The position numbers were made by a program, and so were the translations under genes. From contig JAEZRV010000038.1 of NCBI GenBank assembly GCA_023444055.1, forward strand, positions 1 through 44,820: a stretch of 44,820 nt of DNA, in the 5' to 3' direction. Source of the stretch: Bacillota bacterium. GTDB lineage: Bacteria > Bacillota > Clostridia > Acetivibrionales > DSM-1351. Under the pieces are notes generated by a model. It was not told where the DNA came from, ran no database searches, and saw nothing but the letters and a program-made list of their open reading frames with translations. Below, piece by piece: positions 24,175-32,780 of this stretch. Each line of letters opens with the position of its first letter. Positions within the stretch are counted from its first letter, which is position 1.

Positions 24175-26865
24175 TTATTGCTTTGAACGGTCTCTGAAGC
24201 AACTGTAATGTCCATCGCAATATATTACAGCATCACTGTAGAACAACCCGTTTGTATCAAAGGAATTTAAGAAGTCTAGAAGCTCCTTTTCCACCGTTTC
24301 ACCATTATATAGTACAACGAGCGCAAATTTCCCTTCTGAGTAGGGATTCCTGTACTTTAAGAATGCAAAATAGTTACCTGTGTATTCCATATTACCATAC
24401 TCAAGATTCATGGGTCCTGCATGAACGCCGAGATCATCCAGCACCGTTCTCTGCTTTTGACTAATATTTCTGGTATCCATGAAATAGATAAAATTACTCT
24501 GTCCTAGCTTTTCGGCTTCGGGCTCGCTTTCCTTGTACAGATCATATCTGTAGTTTCTCTTTCTTTCCTTCAAAGGCTGCCTTAGTGATATAAAAAGCCT
24601 TTTTTCAAAGACCTTTCGGCCTTCCTCAAGTTTATCCGGTCTTACTATAATACACCTCTTTAAATAAACCTGTCTAATTCCCATCAGATTTTCATCTATC
24701 GATATATCATTATACATGTTGTAAAACTCTTCAGCAGTCAGAGTTGTTTCCCGTATTTCTGAATTCCCACCGTTTATCTCAACAGTCAGCTTCGAAAATT
24801 CAGGAAGACAAATTCTCTGAGTACTGTCATTTACAATAAGCTCAATTTCTCTTTCAAGGCCAAACATCCCGGCGTTTACCATTAAGCTGAATTCCCCGAT
24901 ATTCTCCGTATGTACCCGTATCACATCACTGCCTGCAATTTCGGCATTAATTATCCCCTTCAGGCTTAAGTCTTCAACAAATTCCACCTGCACCCAATAA
25001 GCTTTGTTAAATATAGGTTCGCAGACATTGAAATTCACTTCTCTAGGGTATCTAACAGTCCTCTCACAGGTTAATTCTTTTACAAGCTTCCTGTAATCTA
25101 TCATCATATCCGCTTCTATATGCGAGAAATTGTAAAAACTCCAGTACTTGTAGCTTTTGAACTGCTTGAGTGTATAAAGGAGTCTTGAATAGTTGAATAT
25201 GCTGTCCTCAATTGATAACAAATGGTAAGTCATTACGTTATCCGCATTATGAAGATAGCTGAAATCAGGATCAGCAAGATCCAGTTTGGGTGTACTCCAG
25301 TTTCCTGCAACCGCAGCAAAAAGATGTGGCATTTTAAGCGTAAGTCCAAAGCCTTCCATAGCCCCTGTGCAGGAACCGACAATAAATATTTGTTCTCTGT
25401 CTATGCTGTAGTTTTTTATAAGTCTTTCAATAATATTAAAATAATTGACCTCATTTATGTAATCGCGGTTCAGCCCACCCCTCGCAGGTATGCTTATCAT
25501 TACTGAATCAATAAACTCCTGCCTTTCAGGATACCTTTCAAGCACCAGATCAGGATAAGTTGATAGTCCAAAACCATAAAACATAAAAATTACGAGCGGG
25601 TACTTCCTGTCTTTGCAGAAATTCTTGGGCAGATAGACATTGTAAGCAGTAAAGCTATCGTCTATTTCACTCTTGTCAAACTGCATGAAGCTGTTACCTA
25701 AGAGTTCTGTCATATCTTGATTATTGCAGCATTTGTCTGAATTTAGGGTCATTTCAAGTTTATAAATCCTCTTCATTACAAAAAGAAGCATATCTGAAAA
25801 CATGATTTCCTGAGAACCTTTTATAAATCCCGTTTTTAGATCAATCGTTTCTAAAAGGTTTTTTATGTTGTATAGAACCTCTTCTCTTAAGCCCACCTTC
25901 TTTTGAGCCATTTCCATCAAGACATTTGTTTTGTCTTCAAAAATTCCTCTGAAAATGTACAGTTCTGAAGTCCTTTCGGGGTTTTGCACACCTTCTGCTG
26001 TTATTCTGATTATTCCTTCAACTTCCCTGTCAATTTCAAGGCAGGTTCTTTCCATTATCCCTGCGGTATAGCAGCATAATTCTTTTCCTTTTGTGTCATG
26101 CGCCTTTATTCTGACTGTCTGAGTTTTATCTGAAATGTAATACTTAGGCAGAACCGTAATACCTATATCACTTTCTTGATCAAAAAATGGACAATCAGGG
26201 AAAATGGAATATGAGTTTCTCTGGTCCTCAAATAATTTCTTGTCAAAAAAATAGTTAGCCTTATCATTCATAAGAAAATCAGATGGCTGAATTTTGATTG
26301 TAAATTCCTTTGGAAGTAGGTTTTTTGAGATATCTTCCAAAAAAGATGTCTGTTCAACAAGGATACTGTTGTTTCCTTGCTTCATGTAGAACGTAAAACA
26401 ATAAGGTCTTGTATGATATTTAAAGTTTCCTGTAAACACCAATTCCCCGTTTACCCACATTCTTAAAGGGGATACCGCAAAAATAAAAAATGTAATTTCC
26501 CTCTCGTTCAAACAGTAGACATTGCAAAGAGAATATATTACCTTATCTGTTTGTTCAGAAAATAACTTGCCAAAAAAGTTGTATTCATAGAAAGTCCTTT
26601 GGTTTCCCAAAAAGAACTGATCATCACTTATGCAATACCTCCAGGATTTCTCAATCTTCTCCTGCGACTGGAAGAGCAGGTCATTTTCAGGCAAAACCTT
26701 TCCCTCTGTACTCAAGACAGGATTATTATCAGTATAATCAATACAGGTTCTCCACTCACTCTTTACCATCCAGCGGTTTAGAGCATTTGATTTTTCCCCA
26801 GAAAATGTTATTGGCAAATGAGTGGTGTTAATTAATCCATCTATGTATTCAGCAAATCCATTCAT
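24175..26865 (-). CDS. Large protein with alpha/beta-hydrolase domain and cysteine at the nucleophile position
   Basis: The 896-residue protein lacks a signal peptide. The N-terminal part (about 70-190) has a jelly-roll look (FFIFAVSPLRMWVNGELVFT), like the accessory domains of glycosidases. The central part (about 395-600) is an esterase-type alpha/beta hydrolase: KYPLVIFMFYGFGL, then IFIVGSCTGAMEGFGLTLKM, where Cys489 occupies the G-x-S-x-G serine position, and a possible His in NFSHIEAD. The C-terminal 290 residues are unrecognised. Cys nucleophiles are known in dienelactone hydrolases, so it may be active as hydrolase or acyltransferase, or inactive. AGGAGAAG precedes the ATG. Single gene; function unknown. 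Confidence 0.6.
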   Translation of the reverse strand: MNGFAEYIDGLINTTHLPITFSGEKSNALNRWMVKSEWRTCIDYTDNNPVLSTEGKVLPENDLLFQSQEKIEKSWRYCISDDQFFLGNQRTFYEYNFFGKLFSEQTDKVIYSLCNVYCLNEREITFFIFAVSPLRMWVNGELVFTGNFKYHTRPYCFTFYMKQGNNSILVEQTSFLEDISKNLLPKEFTIKIQPSDFLMNDKANYFFDKKLFEDQRNSYSIFPDCPFFDQESDIGITVLPKYYISDKTQTVRIKAHDTKGKELCCYTAGIMERTCLEIDREVEGIIRITAEGVQNPERTSELYIFRGIFEDKTNVLMEMAQKKVGLREEVLYNIKNLLETIDLKTGFIKGSQEIMFSDMLLFVMKRIYKLEMTLNSDKCCNNQDMTELLGNSFMQFDKSEIDDSFTAYNVYLPKNFCKDRKYPLVIFMFYGFGLSTYPDLVLERYPERQEFIDSVMISIPARGGLNRDYINEVNYFNIIERLIKNYSIDREQIFIVGSCTGAMEGFGLTLKMPHLFAAVAGNWSTPKLDLADPDFSYLHNADNVMTYHLLSIEDSIFNYSRLLYTLKQFKSYKYWSFYNFSHIEADMMIDYRKLVKELTCERTVRYPREVNFNVCEPIFNKAYWVQVEFVEDLSLKGIINAEIAGSDVIRVHTENIGEFSLMVNAGMFGLEREIELIVNDSTQRICLPEFSKLTVEINGGNSEIRETTLTAEEFYNMYNDISIDENLMGIRQVYLKRCIIVRPDKLEEGRKVFEKRLFISLRQPLKERKRNYRYDLYKESEPEAEKLGQSNFIYFMDTRNISQKQRTVLDDLGVHAGPMNLEYGNMEYTGNYFAFLKYRNPYSEGKFALVVLYNGETVEKELLDFLNSFDTNGLFYSDAVIYCDGHYSCFRDRSKQ

Positions 26866-27004
26866 TCTCGCTTCTCCTATAATATATTAGTTAACTGTAT
26901 CCACAATTTATTTGCTTAAATTATCGTTATCTTTTCCATCGAAGTTGAAAATTATTTTATACTTCAACATATTATTATAACATAAAATTTATAGAAAAAC
27001 AATA

Positions 27005-27153
27005 AATAGACTTTTTGAGCGTGTCCCTAGTTCTAACCTATCTTCCCATGAACTTGTATTCATTTTTGTACCTTCATTACTACAAAAAACTGGTACATTA
27101 TCTTTCCAATTTGAATGACGTACTTCAATTAAATGATTAATTGCATTTACTGA
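27005..27153 (-). pseudogene. Tyrosine recombinase fragment
   Basis: On the minus strand about 50 codons read SVNAINHLIEVRHSNWKDNV then PVFCSNEGTKMNTSSWEDRL. This resembles the stretch of a XerC/D-type integrase between the first catalytic Arg and the His-x-x-Arg box (P-hydrophobic-F-S-x-x-G-T-x-hydrophobic). There is no start and no catalytic residue in the fragment. It ends abruptly at a 35-nt hairpin (27154-27188). Confidence 0.5.
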
Positions 27154-27188
27154 AAGAACCCATACTTTGTATCAAAGTATGGGTTCTT
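27154..27188. repeat. Perfect 16-bp hairpin
   Basis: Arms AAGAACCCATACTTTG and its exact complement surround a 3-nt loop (TAT). No long T-run follows on either strand. It abuts the integrase fragment and may be a terminator or a trace of an inserted element. The surrounding 26866-27456 interval holds nothing else that I can assign. Confidence 0.5.
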
Positions 27189-27456
27189 ATGTGTCCCGAG
27201 TTGATGGGAAGTACAACAAATGCTGAATTTTAGCAATTTTTACTCGTTGTCCGTTTGTGGGAACATATCCACTGCATTTTATCGATATTAGAAAACATGT
27301 CTACTGGTTATATTTATCGAAACAAGACTCATACGCATTTCAATAACCTTATAACTAAATAACACTACTATACTTAATTTGGTTACCGTGAATCGGGTGG
27401 AATCTTACAAACTCACCTACTAGGTTTCGACAGTGTTTACCTAGTTTTATCTGAAC

Positions 27457-27699
27457 CTATTTCTTAGCGGTACATTCTTTAGCAGTATAATCGCAAGTTC
27501 TGTGAATATAGTTCTCCATGTGCGAAACAGGAAGCGTAATTGCATAGCCAATGGCAGGGATTCCAACAGCACCCGCTACGGCCAAGCCTTTATTCTTGTT
27601 TTCTTTTCTAACCTGTGTGCATTGCAAGCAGTATTTCCCGTCAAGTACAGGATTATTGCAACCTTTCGTTTTGCATTGAATTGCTTTCCCATCAGCCAT
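27457..27699 (-). CDS. Small zinc-ribbon-like protein with hydrophobic segment
   Basis: The 80-residue protein has Cys9, Cys14, Cys24 and Cys27 in a C-x4-C-x9-C-x2-C arrangement that suits one zinc ion, then a lysine-rich turn and a hydrophobic stretch (about 39-58, LAVAGAVGIPAIGYAI) that could be a membrane segment. GGAGGG precedes the ATG, which overlaps the 3' end of the 357-residue gene by 8 bases, so the two are coupled. I do not recognise the family. Confidence 0.6.
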   Translation of the reverse strand: MADGKAIQCKTKGCNNPVLDGKYCLQCTQVRKENKNKGLAVAGAVGIPAIGYAITLPVSHMENYIHRTCDYTAKECTAKK

Positions 27700-28765
27700 T
27701 AGATTTTCCCTCCAAGAGTTTAGTTGCGCTTTCGCTGTTGCCCTCTATAAATGCCGTACAGCTTTCAATCAGCTTTGCCGGGAGTTTCCCAAAATCATGT
27801 GGAGTCTGTCCGCTGTTTCCAGAGGAGCAAATCAATTTCCAAGCGGGATGTTTGTTTCCCTTGTATTCGATTTCCTTTAGCAACACTTGTTTGATAAATG
27901 TCTCATGTTCTTTTACTACTGCAAGCTGTGCGTTGCGTTCGCCAAAAACCTGATATGTATACAAGGAAAGCTGAACGGAGTTATTAATCGCAACTATGGC
28001 TGTGTTTATGTCACAGACTATCCTTGCCATATCTTGTGATTTAAGCTTTTTATCGTTACCAAGCAAAGTGATATCAGATTTGATTTGAAATGCAAGTTCT
28101 GCTCGAGCCGAATTGGCATCACAAACTGCCTGTATGAGCATCTGCCTTTGTAATGGTTCGTCTGACATGGCAAGTGCCTGAATGAAACAGCTTCTGCTAC
28201 TAAATAATTTAGCAAGACGGTCGTCGCGTTGCCCTTGAATTATTCTGCTAAAATTACGTTCACAGGTTTCAGAAATTTCCTTAAGTCCTTTAGCTATTTG
28301 ATTCAGCTGATTTTGCATGGATAGACACTGCATAGCTCCAGCGACATCAGCAGGGACACTTTTGGTACCTAGAGGAATATCCTTGATTTTTCTGTTCTTG
28401 CCATACTCTTTCCCGCTAATCACAAGATTTTTAACAGTAGCCCTAATCTGGAGAAAAAAAGCATCAGTAGAATTTTTGCATGGAATCATTTCAGCTGTTC
28501 CATTCTTCAATGCTTGTTTAATTTCTTCAGATATTAGGTCAAGCCTTGGAGAATATTCAGTTTTGCTTTGCACATAATCTTTGGCTTTTTGCACCGCAGG
28601 AACAGAATCCATAAACTGCTTAACTTTTATAAGCAAACCCTCTGAAGTTTTGTTATGTATTTCTGGCGTTAATGCAAATACAGCACTGTCATAGCTATAC
28701 AAATTTTCATCTAAAACGTCTATGTTAGATTCATTCTTTATCACAAGAAATTGTTGCTCCTCCAT
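27692..28765 (-). CDS. Hypothetical cytoplasmic protein, 357 residues
   Basis: There is no signal peptide, membrane segment or known motif. The sequence is mostly helical in character, with long charged stretches (DYVQSKTEYSPRLDLISEEI, KQLNQ-type segments at 150-175). AAGGAGG lies 6 bases before the ATG and the gene overlaps the zinc-ribbon protein downstream. The pair, with nearby remnants, looks like an accessory two-gene unit. I do not recognise it and suggest no function. Confidence 0.65.
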   Translation of the reverse strand: MEEQQFLVIKNESNIDVLDENLYSYDSAVFALTPEIHNKTSEGLLIKVKQFMDSVPAVQKAKDYVQSKTEYSPRLDLISEEIKQALKNGTAEMIPCKNSTDAFFLQIRATVKNLVISGKEYGKNRKIKDIPLGTKSVPADVAGAMQCLSMQNQLNQIAKGLKEISETCERNFSRIIQGQRDDRLAKLFSSRSCFIQALAMSDEPLQRQMLIQAVCDANSARAELAFQIKSDITLLGNDKKLKSQDMARIVCDINTAIVAINNSVQLSLYTYQVFGERNAQLAVVKEHETFIKQVLLKEIEYKGNKHPAWKLICSSGNSGQTPHDFGKLPAKLIESCTAFIEGNSESATKLLEGKSNG

Positions 28766-28854
28766 TTAAAACCTCCTTAAATAATAATATTAGCAATGCA
28801 AATTGACAATTAATAACCAAGCTTTGCCTATCGCCCCATTTCTTTTGTGAAACA

Positions 28855-28944
28855 TTACCACGTTTTTTTTTGGATTTTAGATATGTCTTCAGCTAAACCT
28901 AATATACCAAATAAGCTTTTCTTTTCTGAATCATGTAGTCCCAC
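28855..28944 (-). CDS. Possible small protein of 29 residues upstream of the 357-residue gene
   Basis: GAGGGGGG, 6 bases, then a GTG opens MGLHDSEKKSLFGILGLAED + ISKIQKKTW and a stop, 89 bases before the next gene on the same strand. The amphipathic composition and good initiation site favour a real or recently truncated gene. It could also be the head of a lost longer gene. Confidence 0.3.
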   Translation of the reverse strand: MGLHDSEKKSLFGILGLAEDISKIQKKTW

Positions 28945-29217
28945 TAATAACCCCCCTCAAATTCTTCTAATTAAGTTATAAACAATAATTTTACAAATCG
29001 TTCCAGAAATCTAGGCATAAAGTCGTTTATAACATTGCTTATAACTGTTCTCGGAAACAAGTCAATATAATATGGGTTCAAATCCTGTAACCTCTGGTGG
29101 CAAAGTAACTAACTATTGATACAATGCACCTCCGCAGTTTCGGGAATCGTTAAAATTTGCACACCCCTGACGATAGCCGTTTCTATGGGTACTTGTAGTG
29201 CAAGGAAACATTAGCTA
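28945..29217. other. Intergenic accessory DNA
   Basis: No gene is supported. A tRNA T-arm-like segment (ATGGGTTCAAATCCTGT at 29069-29085) is present without the rest of a tRNA. On the minus strand a short frame near 29190-29120 reads NGYRQGCANFNDSRNCGGAL before a stop; it may be coding debris. Confidence 0.3.
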
Positions 29218-29523
29218 TTATTTACCCATTGTATTTTTTACTGATTGATAATCCCAGTAATGTTTACCGTCTTTCATTTTCTGCATTGGAGCGTGTGTGC
29301 CGTATGCCTTGATTGCATCAGGGCATTTGCTCTTATCCACTGTTGCAGCGTTATACAGAACAACGAGTTTTATTTTTTCAATGTCACGTACTGCCTTTTT
29401 ACACTCGTATTCAATGTAACTGTCATTGCTAACAGTATGACCCGTTTTACATTTCCCGTTTTCATATGTTTCCTAAATGATAGGGACATCATATCTAGAT
29501 GGACTTCTTGGGCACACGTCATC
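29218..29523 (-). pseudogene. TIR-like (DUF1863/MTH538-type) protein, C-terminal remnant
   Basis: On the minus strand about 100 codons with one internal TAG (29475-29473) read RSPSRYDVPII, stop, then ETYENGKCKTGHTVSNDSYI, EYECKKAVRDIEKIKLVVLY, KCPDAIKAYGTHAPMQKM and YWDYQSVKN, ending MGK. The G-H-T-V-x-N-D-S-Y-I-E-Y-E-C and G-T-H-x-x-M...W-D-Y blocks fit my memory of the C-terminal half of TIR-like DUF1863 proteins often found in defence regions. The N-terminal half is absent. Family assignment is tentative. Confidence 0.45.
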
Positions 29524-29605
29524 CTATAGGAAACTTAAGCCTAAAAAGCTGAATGTTTTTTGTTTGCCGAATACTTGGAAATTCAACAGAGTAGGTGCAT
29601 CTTCT

Positions 29606-30106
29606 TTAACAGGTTATAATGCCATACACTGTATATATACTGAATATACCACTAATTACATCGTACCATAATATGAATTTCAAAGCCCACCAGTCCTCAT
29701 CAAGTTCGGCAAAAATCTCGGCAATTTTACGAAACCAATCAAATGGTTTACACAGATAGTACACTAATAGCGATACGAATATGGTAATAAAAAGAACCAC
29801 CATTTTTTTTACGATATTACCCATTCCATCAAAAAATTCAGAAAATGATTTTAAACTTTCTGGCATATTCAAGTTACTAAATACTTCATTTGCTAAATCT
29901 TTTTGTTCTTCCACCTTTTGACTTATAACAACTTTTGCCTCATTTGCTTTATTAGCGCTGTATATGTTACCACCTATGTTAATTATGGTCATTAAAACGC
30001 ACAACACCATTATAAACTTTGCAAGACCAGAAGTGTCATGAAACCATTGAATTTTTTCAGATACAAATTCTTTTATTGTTTCGAATATACTCTTAATTAC
30101 TTTCAC
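29606..30106 (-). CDS. Small membrane protein, unknown function
   Basis: The 166-residue protein has hydrophobic segments near residues 29-48 (FIMVLCVLMTIINIGGNIYS), 100-122 (KKMVVLFITIFVSLLVYYLC) and 145-165, with a charged loop (QKVEEQKDLANEVF) between the first two. The start is a GTG at 30106 close behind AGGGAG. No family recognised. It is downstream-adjacent to the TIR-like remnant on the same strand and may once have belonged to the same unit. Confidence 0.55.
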   Translation of the reverse strand: MKVIKSIFETIKEFVSEKIQWFHDTSGLAKFIMVLCVLMTIINIGGNIYSANKANEAKVVISQKVEEQKDLANEVFSNLNMPESLKSFSEFFDGMGNIVKKMVVLFITIFVSLLVYYLCKPFDWFRKIAEIFAELDEDWWALKFILWYDVISGIFSIYTVYGIITC

Positions 30107-31206
30107 TCTCCCTTATATTTTCTAATCGTAGTTTTTCTTTACCTCTTTATGATGGTACTATCAGTTTGCAAAGTTTACCGAGTTACTGCAGGTCCATCTG
30201 ATATCGTACTTCTTGGGGAAGGATTGCATATAACCCAATCCATTTTGTTTTAAAATACAGATAACCATGCTCTTTCAGAAGACTACCACAACTCTTATCA
30301 TTCGACATTGCTATGTAACTTTCTGGACTAATCTTCATAGCAAGTCCACTTCCAATCTAATATATATTCTATCAGAATTTACTCTTTTTTCAAAATTATT
30401 GAGATTAAAGATGTCTGAAAATATGGTTTCAGAACGAAAAAACACCGTACATTTATGTAAGATGTCATGGTTTGAAGGAATTCGCTATTCAGATATATCT
30501 CTTCACATTTACATTCATACCGGATTTGATATCTCTGCTTGTCATGCTGTGGCAATCTACTTTTGCCATTTTTGCTATGCATACATAAATCTGTCAAATA
30601 ACCTCCAAGAGACTTTTGAGAATCCGGATATCTGTTGTAAGAAGTAAAAGCTTTCAATGAGGAATCAAGGGCTCTGGTTGAATGTAGCACTTGTAGAAGT
30701 CTATATATAGTTTCAAATATCTGGAAATAATTTAAATATAATATTAAATTTAAAATTTTAGTACTTAGGAAATACTTAACCCAAAAGAGTTAAAAAGTAA
30801 TTCCATACACAAAATTAATTACAGTCGGTGGTGCGGACATTTTTTTTGACCTCTAAACAGCTAAACCCATACATCTCCTATAGTCTAATGAAATCATTAC
30901 TGAATTCCCAAAACATCAGTCTAATACATAAAAAATAAGAAACAAGTTTGAAGAAGTCAAATTTGAAAAGCTGTTGCACAACATTTCTCAGTCACAATAC
31001 ATGTACTAACCCATTCCAAACTTAGAGGATATAATGTGGTTGATTAATACAGCGCAACAGCCTTTTTTGTAAAAATAAGTCAATTACTACCAGCTAAAAT
31101 ATTCAATGCTATCGGACGATAGATTGGGTTTGATACTCCTCCCACAAACACTGATAAAGCACCATATTCGCACAAAGTTGTTAATGAAAGCTATAGTAGA
31201 AAAATA
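30107..31206. other. Gene-poor interval
   Basis: No gene is supported in 1.1 kb. Both strands have open frames around 30270-30690, but neither has a convincing start, codon pattern or family match. GCTGTTGC (30971-30978) and GCAACAGC (31052-31059) form a widely spaced inverted repeat bordered by A- and T-runs, possibly the ends of a short non-coding element of about 90 bp. Confidence 0.3.
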
Positions 31207-31356
31207 TTAAAATTTTTTATATTTCCCATAAAATATATTTATAATAGTCCCGATAATATTATTGGAAGCTTTAATAATATTTGCAGGGATTTGTATTTTT
31301 ATATGGTTATGTCCATGATCTTCGTTTGGAAAAACAACATAAAAAGTGGTATAGAT
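31207..31356 (-). CDS. Possible 49-residue protein with non-standard ATC start (or decayed gene)
   Basis: AAGGAGGT is followed after 5 bases by ATC and a frame reading IYTTFYVVFPNEDHGHNHIK then IQIPANIIKASNNIIGTIIN, ending YGKYKKF. The frame looks like protein and its Shine-Dalgarno is ideal, but ATC is a very rare start. The start may have mutated from ATG, making this a recent pseudogene. Family not recognised. Confidence 0.3.
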   Translation of the reverse strand: MYTTFYVVFPNEDHGHNHIKIQIPANIIKASNNIIGTIINIFYGKYKKF

Positions 31357-31621
31357 TTAGCACCTCCTTAAAAAATATTTTTATTTTCTTTCAACCTTAT
31401 AAATAGGAATTTGTCATTTTTATGAGAATTAAAAGTCAATTATGGTTGAAAACTTTTTAGGCGGACACGTGCTTTAAAGTATTTATTTTGAAAGTTTCAA
31501 CAGTTTATGTTTTAGAATGTTGTGCTTCAGGAGACTTTAGCTAAAATTTACCACCAAATAGTAATTGATTTTATTTTTATAGGAGGCAGATTTATAAAAA
31601 AATACGAATTTGGAGTTTTAT

Positions 31622-32074
31622 ATGGATTTAACAAGTTGCTATTCTGAATTAAAAACTTCGCTTGAAGCATTGAGTAAGGAAAATATAAATGATTTATCAT
31701 GCTTACATGATAGAGTAATGGTCAAGTTGCAGTTATTCATTTATACATATAAGATTGAAGAGGCCGATCATAATAAGCTAAAAGTTACACTGTCATCTGA
31801 AATAGAAAATTTTGATGTGGATGATTCCATAGCCAAAGGAAACGAAATGTCAACATTGACTATTTCCGGATTAGCTTTTATATTTATTCTGCTATCATTG
31901 ATGGAAATTGGCATAAGCGCAATATTTGTGTATCTTATATTTTTCGGAGGTCTAGGATACTTATTATGCTTAATGGATATTTCTTCAACAGAACAAAGAC
32001 TTGATATGCGAAAAAAAATTATTTTTAAAATGTGTTTAGAGATACTTGATAGAGAAAATTTAGATATAAATTAA
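31622..32074 (+). CDS. Hypothetical membrane protein, 150 residues
   Basis: A helical, charged N-terminal half (LTSCYSELKTSLEALSKENI) is followed by two hydrophobic segments near residues 80-98 and 100-118 (LTISGLAFIFILLSLMEIGI, FVYLIFFGGLGYLLCL) and a charged tail. The ATG at 31622 follows GGAG by 6 bases. A TTG at 31610 in the same frame has no ribosome binding site at the right distance. Function unknown; single gene between remnants. Confidence 0.5.
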   Translation: MDLTSCYSELKTSLEALSKENINDLSCLHDRVMVKLQLFIYTYKIEEADHNKLKVTLSSEIENFDVDDSIAKGNEMSTLTISGLAFIFILLSLMEIGISAIFVYLIFFGGLGYLLCLMDISSTEQRLDMRKKIIFKMCLEILDRENLDIN

Positions 32075-32305
32075 TAAAATATATATTATCAATGCGTCTT
32101 GACATAGTACCAATCTACATTTTTAACTTCGAACTCTCGTACTGTTTCTAGCATGGTAACAGTATTTCTCACAAACCTTGATATGGATTTTTAATAATGC
32201 ATTTATTTTTTGATTTTAGTTCTTGGAGCTATTCTGAAAATATTTAGCGTTTTAGCACAAGCACTTTTAGGTACATCCAAATCTTATAGACAATCTCTAA
32301 AAGCA

Positions 32306-32632
32306 CTAGCATTTCTGCCATAATAATCTCATTACAGATAAATCAAAAATTTCATAAAATGCTTCATGTGATATACCCTGTATAACCTTAGAAATAGCTT
32401 GTTTAGACACTGTTGGAAGCTTTAATTCAAGAAATTCCATCTTAAATTGAGAATAATTAATCGATAAAGATTTCTTCGTGGAATGCATTATAAAATAAAA
32501 CAAATTGGTAAAAGAAAGTTTTCTAGACCGGGTAAATGAATTTCCAATACGATGAGTATTTATAAAATCTTTGGATTTAATCAATGTCTTCGATTCTTCT
32601 ATAATAGATTTAAGTAAAACTCTAGCTTTCAT
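32306..32632 (-). pseudogene. IS4-family transposase, N-terminal fragment
   Basis: The 108 codons match the N-terminal domain of clostridial IS4-family transposases: NSFTRSRKLSFTNLFYFIMH followed by a KKSLSINYSQF helix and LPTVSKQAISKVIQGISHEA. The DDE core is missing. Downstream on the same strand (32180-32095) a short C-terminal-like frame (TVREFEVKNVDWYYVKTH) may be its other end, so most of the middle has been deleted. Confidence 0.65.
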
Positions 32633-32780
32633 TATATGTACCTCGCAATCAAATATTTATATTCAATTGCAAGGCAACATTTTAGGGTTACCTTTTCAAG
32701 TATTTTTTGATATTTATTGAATTTTTCTTAAGTTGACGACATTGCACGTAGAACGTGTGGTATTTGTTACACAACAAAGT

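Noticed and set aside
29069..29085. tRNA gene
   Set aside because: Only a T-arm-like stretch is present; no acceptor stem, anticodon arm or CCA end can be built around it.
29245..29529. Plus-strand hydrophobic open frame
   Set aside because: The opposite strand reads as the C-terminal part of a TIR-like protein with family-like blocks, so the plus-strand frame is a shadow.
30267..30690. Overlapping open frames on both strands
   Set aside because: Neither has a convincing ribosome binding site or recognisable domain; I could not decide that either is coding.
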